NCBI GenBank assembly: GCA_963725255.1
Contig: CAVRXV010000004.1
Span: 248,001-312,000, forward strand
Source: JAIEPX01 sp963725255
Lineage (GTDB): Bacteria > Pseudomonadota > Gammaproteobacteria > JAIEPX01
DNA length: 64,000 nucleotides
Direction of reading: 5' to 3'
Position numbers and translations under genes: made by a program. Of this stretch, positions 36,295 through 45,699 are shown one piece after another. The notes beneath the pieces are model-generated. The model worked only from the letters and a program-made list of their open reading frames with translations, searched no databases and was not told where the DNA came from. Within the stretch, counting starts at the first letter, position 1. Every line of letters begins with the position of its first letter.

Positions 36295-37149
36295 TTAATG
36301 TTTTAATTTCTTTAGCACAAATTCTTCGAAGGTGAGAACAGCCGAATTGTTAGGGTTTTGTTTCAATAAAGAAATATGTGAGTCGCTTAAAGTGGGTAGC
36401 TTCGTCCCATCAATTGCGTTCAGTTCGGCTGGAATCATGGTTTTAGGTAATACAGAAATTCCTAGGCCTGCCTTTACCGCTGCATTAGTACCTGCATAAC
36501 TCGGGCTACTAAAAACTTGTCTCCATTTTATTCCAGTATTTTCCAGTGCTTCTATGGCGCTCGCCCGATAGACGCAAGGTGCTGGAGAAAGAACGAGAGG
36601 AATTGGCTGCTCCTTTTGAAGCATTGTATTAACAAGATTTTTATCTCCGATCCATTCTAGTTTTTCAGACCAGACTTCCACGCCATTGGGAAAATCTTCG
36701 GGTCTGCTCATTTTCAATAACACCAAGTCAAATTCTTTTTGTTTAAATCTTTCGTACAGATTTAAAGTAAGATCGCAATCGACAATCAGCATAACGCGAG
36801 GATGAATTTGTGCAAAATGAACAAGGATTTCTGAAAGAAAAACGGATGCAAAACTTTCAGGTAAGCCAAAACGCACTTCGCCTGTCAATTCAGGTTCTTT
36901 GAACCGGTCAATTAATTCTGAATGTAAAGCAAATATTCTTCTAGCGTATCCTAGAAAAATTTCACCTTCATTTGTTAGGTTTACTGTTTTGCCTCGTTCG
37001 ATGAGGGCAGTTCTTAAGCAATTTTCGAGTTTGGCGATTTGTTGGCTTACGGCAGACTGGGTTCGCCCAACTCGTTGAGCAGCTTGTGTGAAACTGCCTG
37101 TATCTGCAATGGCAAGAAAGCATTTGAGAGTGACAGTATCGATATTCAT
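36295..37149 (-). CDS. LysR-family regulator divergent from the dab operon
   Basis: 284 residues, AGGAG before the ATG. The N-terminal winged helix reads LKCFLAIADTGSFTQAAQRV then GRTQSAVSQQIAKLENCL. The rest is the periplasmic-binding-like effector domain (EVRFGLPESFASVFLSEIL; GLGISVLPKTMIP). LysR regulators commonly control the adjacent divergent operon, here dabB-dabA, as CbbR-type regulators do for carbon-uptake genes in autotrophs. The inducer cannot be told from sequence. Confidence 0.88.
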   Translation of the reverse strand: MNIDTVTLKCFLAIADTGSFTQAAQRVGRTQSAVSQQIAKLENCLRTALIERGKTVNLTNEGEIFLGYARRIFALHSELIDRFKEPELTGEVRFGLPESFASVFLSEILVHFAQIHPRVMLIVDCDLTLNLYERFKQKEFDLVLLKMSRPEDFPNGVEVWSEKLEWIGDKNLVNTMLQKEQPIPLVLSPAPCVYRASAIEALENTGIKWRQVFSSPSYAGTNAAVKAGLGISVLPKTMIPAELNAIDGTKLPTLSDSHISLLKQNPNNSAVLTFEEFVLKKLKH

Positions 37150-37190
37150 AAGAACTCCTAATGGGCCAGATAAGAATTATCAATTTTCCT

Positions 37191-37211
37191 TATATTAGCA
37201 AAGCTTATATA
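37191..37211. promoter_or_regulatory. Candidate LysR operator
   Basis: TATATTAGC-AAA-GCTTATATA, a 9-bp dyad with one mismatch, of the T-N11-A type, midway between the divergent lysR and dabB genes. dabB has GAGGAGA before its ATG. Confidence 0.5.
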
Positions 37212-37263
37212 TTTAGTAAAGCAGAGTAGCATTTCTTATAGAACTTAAACGAGGAGAATCATT

Positions 37264-38613
37264 ATGTTAATTGAACTGCTATCGAAAGTATTCAATTTTG
37301 ATGCGTTGGCAGTGATTATGATCGGTCTAGTTGCCTTTATAGGCTGTTTAGTATGGCTTTTCGCCAGCCGTTACATGCAGGGTGACCAGCATTACGGACG
37401 TTTTTTACTCAGATTGATGGCTTTATGCGTTAGTGTGCTGCTGTTATTAGCGTCTGACAATCTCATAGCCTTCTTCTTATCTTGGTGTACAAGTAATGCG
37501 CTATTAGTGTTATTGATGATACATAAGTCTGAATGGTCTGCAGCCAAAGCGTCTGGAGTACTTGCAGGAAAAACCTTTCTGCTTGGGGCTATTAGTCTTG
37601 CGGCCGCTTTTCAGATATTGTTTTTGATCACCGGATCACTGTCTATTCAAACCATTATCCAAATTGAATTACATCCTACCCAGCAGTTAGCATTAAGTTT
37701 TGCGTTAGGTCTAATGCTATTAGCTGCGATGACGCAGTCGGCAATTTGGCCTTTTCATCGTTGGCTATTAAGTTCATTGAATTCTCCAACTCCCGTTTCA
37801 GCGATTATGCATGCTGGGCTAATTAATGGCGGTGGATTTTTATTGGCACGATTTGGGCAATTGTTTCTCATGGAAAAAAACCTCCTATTAGCGGTTTTTA
37901 CAATAGGATTATTCAGTGCGTTATTAGGAACCGTCTGGAAATTAATTCAAAGTGATGTTAAGCGAATGTTGGCTTGTTCAACAATGGCACAGATGGGATT
38001 CATGTTAATGCAATGTGGTTTGGGATTATTTCCCGCAGCGGTTGCACATTTATGCTGGCATGGACTATTTAAGGCCACATTATTTCTCGGTGCAGGTGGT
38101 GCGGCTCAAGATAGAAAAGAATTGTTCAAGCAAAGTCCTGATTTAAGTATTTTTATATTGAGTCTTTTCTGTGGTTTTGTGGGAAGTTATTTTTTCGCTT
38201 TCGCAACAGGAAAGGAGTGGTTTGCTCTGGATACTACATTGGTATTAGTTTGTATAGCCTTTTTAACCGCTGCCCAATTCTCCTTAACCTTTTTAAAGTC
38301 TGTAGGAAATAAATATGCTGCAATTGCTTTATTGTTGAGTTGTCTCGTCGGAATGTTATATGGGCTCAGTGTTTCATTGATTACCAACTTGTTGGTTCCA
38401 CTGAATTTATCAGAGCCACAACCTCTCAATTTAATTCATGGTTTTGGATTAATGATAATGGTCCTGGCCTGGAGTGCAATACAATTCAGAAATGAATTGG
38501 GCAATCTTGTGTGGGTAAAACGAAAAATAAAAGTGCTTTATGTTAGAGCTCTGAATGCAAGCCAGCCTCACCCTAAAACGATCACTGCGCATCGTAACCA
38601 CTATCATTACTAA
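37264..38613 (+). CDS. dabB: DabB, membrane subunit of the DAB inorganic carbon pump (NuoL-like)
   Basis: 449 residues and about twelve to thirteen hydrophobic segments of the proton-translocating NuoL/MrpA family (Proton_antipo_M). Visible family blocks are MTQSAIWPFHRWLLSSLNSP, TPVSAIMHAGLINGGGFLL, KRMLACSTMAQMGFM and AHLCWHGLFKATLFLGAGG. It is followed 9 bp later by the DUF2309 protein. In Halothiobacillus this pair forms an energised CO2-to-bicarbonate system in the inner membrane. The NADH dehydrogenase subunits that would indicate complex I are absent. The C-terminal tail is basic. Confidence 0.88.
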   Translation: MLIELLSKVFNFDALAVIMIGLVAFIGCLVWLFASRYMQGDQHYGRFLLRLMALCVSVLLLLASDNLIAFFLSWCTSNALLVLLMIHKSEWSAAKASGVLAGKTFLLGAISLAAAFQILFLITGSLSIQTIIQIELHPTQQLALSFALGLMLLAAMTQSAIWPFHRWLLSSLNSPTPVSAIMHAGLINGGGFLLARFGQLFLMEKNLLLAVFTIGLFSALLGTVWKLIQSDVKRMLACSTMAQMGFMLMQCGLGLFPAAVAHLCWHGLFKATLFLGAGGAAQDRKELFKQSPDLSIFILSLFCGFVGSYFFAFATGKEWFALDTTLVLVCIAFLTAAQFSLTFLKSVGNKYAAIALLLSCLVGMLYGLSVSLITNLLVPLNLSEPQPLNLIHGFGLMIMVLAWSAIQFRNELGNLVWVKRKIKVLYVRALNASQPHPKTITAHRNHYHY

Positions 38614-38622
38614 GGAGATATT

Positions 38623-40923
38623 ATGCAAACACTAACCGAAAATATCGATGAAATTTCATTGAAATCAGATTTCAAAATTAATGGGGGTTCGGTGAGACCA
38701 TTGAGCGATTTAATAAAACAAGCGTGGGATGTTATACCTCCCGTCTGGCCTTTGGAAAACATAATCGCGTGTAATCCTTTGCAAGGGTTAGAATCTTTTT
38801 CTTTCGAGGAAGCCTGTGTAATAGGCTCTAGCTACTTTCAGAAATCAGACTTGCCTGAAACATTAATTTCTGTCAATCGCGAAACAATAAAATGGTGCCA
38901 AGCTTTTTTTGATCAAGGGCAAGCCACATTTTCAATGCCAGGACGAGAAAAAGGTCTTTTTAAAGCTTGGCTTGAATTAGCTGTTTATGATAATAATTTG
39001 CATCAAAACGACCCATCGAAAACTCAAAAGTTAAAGGATTTATCGAAGAATCCCAGAGATGCCATTTCTTATACTTTGCGGTTACTCAATATTCCCGCTT
39101 CTTTATCCAAAGAATTTTTGACATTAATGCTGACATCACTTCCGGGTTGGTCTGGGTACGTAAAATACCAAATAGAATGGGCTGCTAATAATTTAGAGGC
39201 TCAATACCCATTGAATGAAGATGATTTTCTAGCCCTAAGACTCGTTATTTTTATGTTATTATGCCCGAATGTTAAAGATTGTATAGATCATCTCAAGCTT
39301 AAATCTAATGATAGGCATTCAATAGATGAAACGATACAAGTGATTAAAACTCGTGAAGAAGAATATCATTCCTCTTTGCTTCCTGCGTTAAAATGTCAAA
39401 TGAACTTTGAAGATTTGAGGCCCACGAAAAATTCTTTAGAAGCACAGTTGGTATTTTGTATTGATGTTCGATCTGAACCGTTTCGTCGAGCTATAGAAAA
39501 TGAAGGGAATTACGAAACTTTTGGATTTGCCGGATTTTTTGGCTTGCCTATCAAAATCCGCAAAATTTCCTCTGATGAATTTGATTCTTGTCCTGTCTTG
39601 TTGGAATCACAGCATATTATCAAAGAGGAATTATCGTGTTCTGAAAAGCAGTGTCAGAAATTTCATCGAGGTGAAAATATTATAAGAAATATGAAGCGCA
39701 TTTATCATGGATTGAAATATTCTTTTTCTACGCATTTCGGACTAGTAGAGACCATCGGACTATGGTCTGGTTTGTGGATGATGCTAAAAACATTGGCTCC
39801 GAAAATAGCGATAGCTACAAAACATAGGGTGCTAGGCTTCCTGAAACCCAAGGTATCGATTGTACCCATTATCGAAGAAAATGGAGTTTTTAAAGAAGCA
39901 AATATTGGTATAGAGTTTGCAGATCAATGTCAGTATGCAGCAAACGCTCTTACTATGATGGGCTTAACTCAATATTTTGCTCCCATTGTCGTTTTTTGTG
40001 GTCATGGTAGTACAACTCAAAATAACGCTTTTGCAACTGCTTTAGATTGCGGTGCTTGCGGTGGCCATCATGGCGGATTTAATGCTCAAATTTTGGCAAA
40101 AATTCTGAATGATAAGCGTGTTAGAGAATGGATATCTAAATATACAGCGATTAAAATTCCTGCTGAAACAGTTTTTATCGCAGCTCAACACGATACTACA
40201 ACCGATGCTATGACATTCTATCTTGAAGATACGATCGAGAATAAATTGGGGAAAAAGCTAACAAAATTGAAAGAAGATTTAGGGAAGGCTAGGATCAGAA
40301 ATAATGTAGCACGAACTCAAGACCTGGGATATTTTTGTAAGAGTAAAAATGCTCTTGAACACTGTGTACTCCGTAGTCAGGACTGGGCTCAAACAAGGCC
40401 TGAATGGGGACTTTCAAGAAACGCGTGTTTTATTGTGGGTCCTCGTAATCTCACAAAAAATATTATTCTAGATGGGCGTTCTTTTCTTCACTCCTATGAT
40501 TGGCGTCAAGATCCAGAAGGAAAATTTCTCGAGATTATTTTGACGGCGCCTATGGTGGTTGCTCAGTGGATTAACACTCAATATCTGTTTTCAACTATGG
40601 ATAACGTGGCTTATGGTAGTGGAAGTAAAATCACTCAAAATATTACGGGTAAAATAGGTGTTATGCAGGGAAATGCGAGCGATTTAATGCATGGATTACC
40701 ACTCCAATCTGTGTATAGAGATGATCAAACTCAGTACCATGAACCTATGAGATTGCTCACCGTCGTCTATGCGCCTAAAGATATGGTCAGTCAAATCATC
40801 CAAAGACAGCCTTGTTTACAGCAATTATTTGGCAATGGTTGGGTAAAATTAGCGATACTAGATCCCACTGAGCAATCAGTTTTTATTTTGCAGAGAGACT
40901 TTACTTGGGAGGGTTTCTTATAA
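38623..40923 (+). CDS. dabA: DabA, carbonic-anhydrase-like subunit of the DAB carbon pump (DUF2309/UPF0753)
   Basis: 766 residues of the UPF0753/DUF2309 family, a cytoplasmic beta-carbonic-anhydrase-like protein bound to DabB. Zinc-site residues are visible: LVFCIDVRSEPFRRAIE (cysteine and aspartate) and VVFCGHGSTTQNNAFATALD with CGACGGHHGGF (histidine and cysteine). Also present are the family blocks PVWPLENIIACNPLQGLE at the N-terminus and HGLPLQSV near the end. Inferred role: vectorial hydration of CO2 to bicarbonate, useful for biosynthetic carboxylation even in heterotrophs. The stop codon shares bases with the next start (TAATG). Confidence 0.92.
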   Translation: MQTLTENIDEISLKSDFKINGGSVRPLSDLIKQAWDVIPPVWPLENIIACNPLQGLESFSFEEACVIGSSYFQKSDLPETLISVNRETIKWCQAFFDQGQATFSMPGREKGLFKAWLELAVYDNNLHQNDPSKTQKLKDLSKNPRDAISYTLRLLNIPASLSKEFLTLMLTSLPGWSGYVKYQIEWAANNLEAQYPLNEDDFLALRLVIFMLLCPNVKDCIDHLKLKSNDRHSIDETIQVIKTREEEYHSSLLPALKCQMNFEDLRPTKNSLEAQLVFCIDVRSEPFRRAIENEGNYETFGFAGFFGLPIKIRKISSDEFDSCPVLLESQHIIKEELSCSEKQCQKFHRGENIIRNMKRIYHGLKYSFSTHFGLVETIGLWSGLWMMLKTLAPKIAIATKHRVLGFLKPKVSIVPIIEENGVFKEANIGIEFADQCQYAANALTMMGLTQYFAPIVVFCGHGSTTQNNAFATALDCGACGGHHGGFNAQILAKILNDKRVREWISKYTAIKIPAETVFIAAQHDTTTDAMTFYLEDTIENKLGKKLTKLKEDLGKARIRNNVARTQDLGYFCKSKNALEHCVLRSQDWAQTRPEWGLSRNACFIVGPRNLTKNIILDGRSFLHSYDWRQDPEGKFLEIILTAPMVVAQWINTQYLFSTMDNVAYGSGSKITQNITGKIGVMQGNASDLMHGLPLQSVYRDDQTQYHEPMRLLTVVYAPKDMVSQIIQRQPCLQQLFGNGWVKLAILDPTEQSVFILQRDFTWEGFL

Positions 40924-41774
40924 TGTTTAGACCCTATGAAAATGCCCGAATTGGATTGGTAACAAAACACGCCAAAGATGCTGCGATAGCTCCAGTCTTT
41001 CAAAAAGTTTTAGGGGCTCACGTTATTGTTTTCGATTTTGATACGGATGTGTTAGGAACCTTTTCCGGAGAGGTGCCAAGAACTGGGGGTCCTCTGGAGT
41101 GTGTCCAACGTAAATGTGAATTAGGGATTCATGAAGGTTCTTTTGATTACTGTTTGGCGAGTGAGGGTAGTTTTGGTCCTCATCCAGATAATCCTTTTAT
41201 TCCTTGTGATCATGAAATTCTTTACTTTATTGATAATAGTCGAAACTTTCATCTTCGATCTGTGATTTTTTCTCTCAAAACAAATTTCAATGTGAAAACA
41301 GTCAATCATTTCGAAGAGTTGTTAGATTTTTCAAGAAAAGTGAAATTTCCAAGTCATGCTTTGATAATCAGACCGAATGTTTGGGAAAATAAAAATGAAA
41401 TTTTTAAAGGTATACAGACAGAAGAGCATTTAGAAAATTCATTTAAAGAAGCCGTTAGAATTTCAAATGATAAGGCTATTAGAGTTGAAACAGACATGCG
41501 TGCTCATATGAATCCAACGCGTATGAGTGTCATTCGAAAGGTCGCAGAAAAATTAGCTCAACAGTTAATGACAGCTTGCCCTCGTTGCGAAGCACCAGGT
41601 TGGGGAATTAAACGAGTCGAAAAAGGTTTGAAATGCTCGTACTGTGAATTTGCAACGGATTGGGTAAAATCTGAAATAATGGGATGTGTGCGATGTTCGT
41701 ATGAAATTGAGCTGCCAAGAAGCGATGGTTTAAAATCTCTGGAACCGAGATATTGTAACCTTTGCAATCCGTAG
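40923..41774 (+). CDS. DUF6671-like protein with C-terminal zinc ribbons, in the dab operon
   Basis: 283 residues from ATG 40923, sharing TAATG with the dabA stop; the frame itself opens at 40905. The N-terminal two thirds read IGLVTKHAKDAAIAPVFQKV, VIVFDFDTDVLGTFSGE and YCLASEGSFGPHP, resembling DUF6671. The C-terminal third has three CxxC pairs (CPRCEAPGWG, CSYCEFATDW, CVRCSYE) and a final CNLC, that is, two zinc ribbons. The function is unknown. The coupling to dabA suggests a role with the carbon pump; similar genes occur elsewhere without it, so the link is tentative. Confidence 0.72.
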   Translation: MFRPYENARIGLVTKHAKDAAIAPVFQKVLGAHVIVFDFDTDVLGTFSGEVPRTGGPLECVQRKCELGIHEGSFDYCLASEGSFGPHPDNPFIPCDHEILYFIDNSRNFHLRSVIFSLKTNFNVKTVNHFEELLDFSRKVKFPSHALIIRPNVWENKNEIFKGIQTEEHLENSFKEAVRISNDKAIRVETDMRAHMNPTRMSVIRKVAEKLAQQLMTACPRCEAPGWGIKRVEKGLKCSYCEFATDWVKSEIMGCVRCSYEIELPRSDGLKSLEPRYCNLCNP

Positions 41775-41800
41775 GATAAAGTCAGCTCTGCCCCTTTGAT

Positions 41801-42571
41801 TCAGCAAATATTAAGATCAAATGTGATTTCATTTTGTAATTGCTTTGGTCTATCGTGAAGATTTTCAAGTAAAAAACGCACTGACATGCGATGTCGCCCC
41901 ACGCTAATTTCTGGATAAATACCGATATTTTCAGGCAGACCTACACGCACAAGTTCGCAGGGATTATTGGGATCAAGCGCTTGTTGATAAAATCCATCAC
42001 GCGCAATTTGTTGTGATGAAACGGCGCCGTTTCGAATGAGGTTCAATAGTAAAAAAACAGTTTCGCGCAGGTTAATAAAATGTTTTATCCATGCATGCAA
42101 TGTTTGAGTTCGATGAGCGCTGGGTTGTCGCAGCCAAAGTTGGTAAGAGGGCAGACAAAAATTGCATGCTCCACCAGGATTGTAGGTGTATTGTCGAACA
42201 TTATTTAAAAATTCATTTTCACGTAAGATAGATCCAATTTTACCGGGCAAATTAAATAAGGTTTCATTCAACCGATCAATTTCTTTGAGCAATTCGTGTA
42301 ATTTTTCTTTATCGACTTGAGGGGATTTTTCCAATTGAGAAAGTTTTGCGGACTGTTGTGAGAGGGCTTTCGTGAGTTTTGTTTTTAAATCAGGCCTGTC
42401 GACTACGTTTAAAATTTCAAGGACTGCAGATAAAGCAACGCGACTACCCCATTCTGTCTCGATGGGAAGATTCTCGTCCAGTTGTTTAAATAGATGCTCC
42501 AGGCGCAAGCACAGGCGGACATGCTCATTCATGGGCTGTTCAAACGTTATTTTGGGGGTATTATTGAGCAT
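41801..42571 (-). CDS. zapD: Cell division protein ZapD (YacF)
   Basis: ZapD cross-links FtsZ filaments. The 256 residues match the family in FEQPMNEHVRLCLRLEHLF at the N-terminus, in YNPGGACNFCLPSYQLWL in the middle and in RHRMSVRFL near the end. In gammaproteobacteria zapD follows coaE and pilD; the order is kept here, but two genes have been added between coaE and zapD. Confidence 0.93.
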   Translation of the reverse strand: MLNNTPKITFEQPMNEHVRLCLRLEHLFKQLDENLPIETEWGSRVALSAVLEILNVVDRPDLKTKLTKALSQQSAKLSQLEKSPQVDKEKLHELLKEIDRLNETLFNLPGKIGSILRENEFLNNVRQYTYNPGGACNFCLPSYQLWLRQPSAHRTQTLHAWIKHFINLRETVFLLLNLIRNGAVSSQQIARDGFYQQALDPNNPCELVRVGLPENIGIYPEISVGRHRMSVRFLLENLHDRPKQLQNEITFDLNIC

Positions 42572-42655
42572 AAACTCTCATTTCCTCATCCGCTATAGGG
42601 GAATAGTAGCAGAGTTTTTGTGTAGCGAAAACCGCTGATGTAGACTATCGCAGAA

Positions 42656-43600
42656 TTAATGGGATTGACTGTTAGAGTATTCTGCACTATTGGCTGCTTG
42701 TGGGGTAGAGGGGCGATTTTTGCTCAGAGCAACGCACACTAATCCACCGACAATTAACAGCATGGCAGTCACGACCGATAAGTCGATGGCCTCGCCGAGC
42801 ATGAGCGCTGAAAATAAAAGTCCAAGAACGGGAACGCCGAGATAGCACAAAGAAGATGTTACAGCAGGAAGATTTCTGAAAACTGTGATCGAAGCCCAGT
42901 AACCGAAAGCTGTCGCTAATAAGCCGTTATATAAGAGTGTGAGCCAGAGCGTTGAGTTCCATTGAATTGAGGAGAGTGGTTCGTGATACAGCGCAACGGC
43001 AGTCGTCAAAATTGTGGCTAGTAGCAATTGCCAGGGTAATAGTGTTAATGGATCCGAATGCCATTGGCTGAAACGCGATTGCAAAATTGCGAGTGCCCAG
43101 ACAAAAGCGGACAGTACGAGTAAAATATTACCAAATACGACGTTGCCATTGCTCCAATCTAAACTGCTAGGAGCAAATAGAATAACAATGCCGCTTAATC
43201 CCAATAAAACCCCGATCAGTTTTATGGGGGTGACTTTTTCGTGGAAAAATATTGCTGCAAGCGGAGTGACCCAAAGAGGTGTTGAATAAGCGAGGATCGC
43301 TGAACGACCTGCGCCAACATAGGAGAGCCCCGTGTTGATCAGCATTAAAAACAACGTCATTTGAAGGAGGCCAATACCGAAGATGATCGGTAAATCTTTG
43401 CGTTTGGGTAAGCGAATGGCGCCTGCAGCGCCGAGAGCGATAATTGCGGATGCGCTTCCGATAATAAATCGCCAAGATGAATACCACAATGGTCCCATAA
43501 AGGCTAAGCCGATTTTGCTAATGGGCCATGCCAATGCCCAAATGACAACGTTGGTCAGAAGCAATAAATAGATAGTGCGTGTACTAGGATCTTTTTTCAT
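42656..43600 (-). CDS. EamA/DMT-superfamily transporter
   Basis: 314 residues with ten hydrophobic segments in two repeated EamA halves (TNVVIWALAWPISKIGLAFM... and LVLSAFVWALAILQSRFSQW...). The conserved PLWVTPLAAIFF and VPVLGLLFSALMLGEAI blocks each end a half. Such carriers export amino acids or other metabolites; the substrate cannot be read from sequence. The C-terminus is polar. It lies between zapD and the glycine-zipper gene, all on the minus strand. Confidence 0.9.
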   Translation of the reverse strand: MKKDPSTRTIYLLLLTNVVIWALAWPISKIGLAFMGPLWYSSWRFIIGSASAIIALGAAGAIRLPKRKDLPIIFGIGLLQMTLFLMLINTGLSYVGAGRSAILAYSTPLWVTPLAAIFFHEKVTPIKLIGVLLGLSGIVILFAPSSLDWSNGNVVFGNILLVLSAFVWALAILQSRFSQWHSDPLTLLPWQLLLATILTTAVALYHEPLSSIQWNSTLWLTLLYNGLLATAFGYWASITVFRNLPAVTSSLCYLGVPVLGLLFSALMLGEAIDLSVVTAMLLIVGGLVCVALSKNRPSTPQAANSAEYSNSQSH

Positions 43601-43649
43601 TCAGCGAGTTTATCACAACGCTTTATAAAAGCCATAAGATTAAATCTGA

Positions 43650-43672
43650 GGGGGGAGCGAGACGCGCTCCCC
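43650..43672 (-). terminator. Hairpin terminator after the glycine-zipper lipoprotein gene
   Basis: GGGGGAGCGAGACGCGCTCCCCC forms a strong GC-rich stem ten-odd bases beyond the stop of the 43685-43957 gene. The T-tract on the minus strand is weak (CAGATTT), so efficiency is uncertain. Confidence 0.5.
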
Positions 43673-43684
43673 CAAGTAATATTC

Positions 43685-43957
43685 TTAGTCTTCGTAATAA
43701 CGATAATGATGTCGGTAATAATGACGGTGTCTATAATATTGATCTCTATCTATATTTCGACCGACTTGATTACCTACTATCGCTCCCGCTCCAGCACCAA
43801 TGACTGGGCCAAGTACGCTATGAGGTGCTATGGCATAACCTACTAAAGCGCCCGTGCCAGCACCTATAACCGTCCCGCCTTCTTCATTAGTTGCACAGCC
43901 TACCAGTGTTGCGCTCGCGAGAATCGCACTGCAAGCTGCTAATTTGATCGCTTTCAT
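43685..43957 (-). CDS. Small glycine-zipper lipoprotein
   Basis: 90 residues with AGGAG before the ATG. The signal peptide ends in the lipobox SATLVGC, so the mature N-terminal cysteine would be lipidated. A glycine-zipper segment follows (GTVIGAGTGALVGYAI, GPVIGAGAGAIVGNQVGR), as in Rickettsia 17-kDa-antigen-like and OsmB-like envelope proteins. The tail is rich in tyrosine and histidine (YYRHRHYYRHHYRYYED), unusual and possibly metal-binding. Outer membrane attachment is likely. Confidence 0.85.
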   Translation of the reverse strand: MKAIKLAACSAILASATLVGCATNEEGGTVIGAGTGALVGYAIAPHSVLGPVIGAGAGAIVGNQVGRNIDRDQYYRHRHYYRHHYRYYED

Positions 43958-44059
43958 AACATTGCTCCTTTCGTTGATTCCTCTATTTTATTATAGTACA
44001 GGGCAGGAGGAGGGTGATTTCCTATAATTATCAATAGGTTATGGTAGTGGCGGGGGCGT

Positions 44060-44656
44060 TCAAACGCCAGATAATCCTAGATATTTTTTGTGCAATTCAT
44101 GGATGTCGTCGCGCAATTTTTCCATACTTCCATCGTTCACGATCACGTCATCTGCAGCAGCGAGGCGTTCATCGGGTGTGGCTTGAGATTGAATAATCGC
44201 AGAAATTTCAGATTCAGGGCGTTGATCGCGATGATGGACTCGACTGATCTGTAATGATTGTGGTGCTTCCACTACTAATATTCGATCAATGTCGGGGTTT
44301 GGCAACGTTTCGACCAATAGTGGAATCACGACGATGCAATAAGGTGAGGTCACCTTCTTTTTTGCAATGGCAACTTCTTCTCGTATTAGTGGATGCAACA
44401 ATTTTTCTAACCAGGCTTTTTCATCAGGATCATTGAAAACTTTTCCAGCGAGTTTGTTGCGATTTAACGTGTGATCTTTATTAAGAATTTCATTGCCAAA
44501 ATGTTCAGCGATATTTTGTAAGGCACTGCTGCCTGATTGAACGACATGGCGAGCAATGATATCCGTATCTATAATTGTTATTCCCAAATCCGCAAAAAAA
44601 TTCGCAACCGTTGTTTTACCCGAGCCAATTCCACCTGTTAAACCGATCGTTAACAT
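44060..44656 (-). CDS. coaE: Dephospho-CoA kinase CoaE
   Basis: Last step of coenzyme A synthesis. 198 residues, a normal length, with the P-loop IGLTGGIGSGKTTVANFF at the N-terminus, DTDIIARHVV (catalytic aspartate), HPLIREEV and VIPLLVETLPN blocks. Its start lies one base after the pilD stop, so the two are co-translated, an arrangement conserved across gammaproteobacteria. Confidence 0.96.
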   Translation of the reverse strand: MLTIGLTGGIGSGKTTVANFFADLGITIIDTDIIARHVVQSGSSALQNIAEHFGNEILNKDHTLNRNKLAGKVFNDPDEKAWLEKLLHPLIREEVAIAKKKVTSPYCIVVIPLLVETLPNPDIDRILVVEAPQSLQISRVHHRDQRPESEISAIIQSQATPDERLAAADDVIVNDGSMEKLRDDIHELHKKYLGLSGV

Positions 44657-44657
44657 A

Positions 44658-45539
44658 TTAAAAACTCACATGCATCAAATTGCAATAGGCAGATACAATA
44701 TCTTGCCCCCAAATCATCGAAATGAATGCAGCGATGGCGATGAAGGGCCCAAAAGGGATGGCCTCTCGAAGAGTGCCGCGCCGAGTGAGCAAGTATACGC
44801 TTCCAATTACTGTGCCTAACAATGAAGACAAAAGAATAATCAAAGGCAAAATTTGCCATCCAAACCAAGCGCCGCACGCCGATAATAATTTCGCATCGCC
44901 TAATCCTAATCCTTCAACTCCTCGCCAGCGGTGATATAAAAAAGCGATCATCCAAAAAAAACCGTAACCAAAAATTGCACCGAAAACTGCATTTTCTACT
45001 GAAGTAAAAACCTGAGCCGTGTTAATTAAAAGCCCGGCCCATACCAACAATAGCGTTAAATTATCGGGCAAAATTTTATGTTCAAGATCAATGAAAAATA
45101 AAATAATCAGCGTCCATGAAAATCCTAGCGCTGCAAGAAACTGCCAGCTAGCACCATAATGAACCACTAAAAATACGGAAATAATGAGCGTTGATAATTC
45201 AATCGCGGGATATCGAAGAGGAATATTTTGAGCGCAACAAGCACTTTTTCCTCTCAAAAATAAATAACTTAATAGAGGAATATTGTGATATGCCGAAATA
45301 TTTTTTTTGCAAAAAGGACAGTGCGATCTCGGTACTACTACATTAAACGTAGTTTCAAAACTACTTTGTTTGATATTGTCACTTGCCAATGTAATAGCAG
45401 TCCATCTTCTTTCTAACATGATGGGTAAGCGATAAACCACCACATTGAGAAAACTCCCAACACAAAGACCCAATATACCGACGAGGCTAAAAAAAAGCAT
45501 TTGATTGCTTTGAAATATTAAAATGATTCCGTCGAGCAT
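44658..45539 (-). CDS. pilD: Type IV prepilin peptidase PilD
   Basis: Cleaves and N-methylates type IV prepilins and type II secretion pseudopilins in the inner membrane. 293 residues, about eight membrane segments. The catalytic aspartates are in FFIDLEHKILPD and LGLGDAKLLSA. The cytoplasmic zinc loop has the first pair (CPFCKKN), but the second pair, normally CxxC, reads SACCAQN, so one cysteine of the usual four is displaced. Its N-terminal neighbours pilB and pilC are missing; an IS3 element lies ~100 bp upstream, so the pil operon has been broken or was already separate. Confidence 0.93.
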   Translation of the reverse strand: MLDGIILIFQSNQMLFFSLVGILGLCVGSFLNVVVYRLPIMLERRWTAITLASDNIKQSSFETTFNVVVPRSHCPFCKKNISAYHNIPLLSYLFLRGKSACCAQNIPLRYPAIELSTLIISVFLVVHYGASWQFLAALGFSWTLIILFFIDLEHKILPDNLTLLLVWAGLLINTAQVFTSVENAVFGAIFGYGFFWMIAFLYHRWRGVEGLGLGDAKLLSACGAWFGWQILPLIILLSSLLGTVIGSVYLLTRRGTLREAIPFGPFIAIAAFISMIWGQDIVSAYCNLMHVSF

Positions 45540-45699
45540 TCCAACACCTTGTTGTCATTACGTTATAATGAGCATAGCCCTGCTGAATTTGTGTGTCAAA
45601 CAGGGAGAGGGGGAGGAAAGGGGTCAGATTGAACCTCCCCCAAATTGACACACACTCTTAAACGGGGGCACTATGGTGCTCCATTATAGGAGTTTAGCT

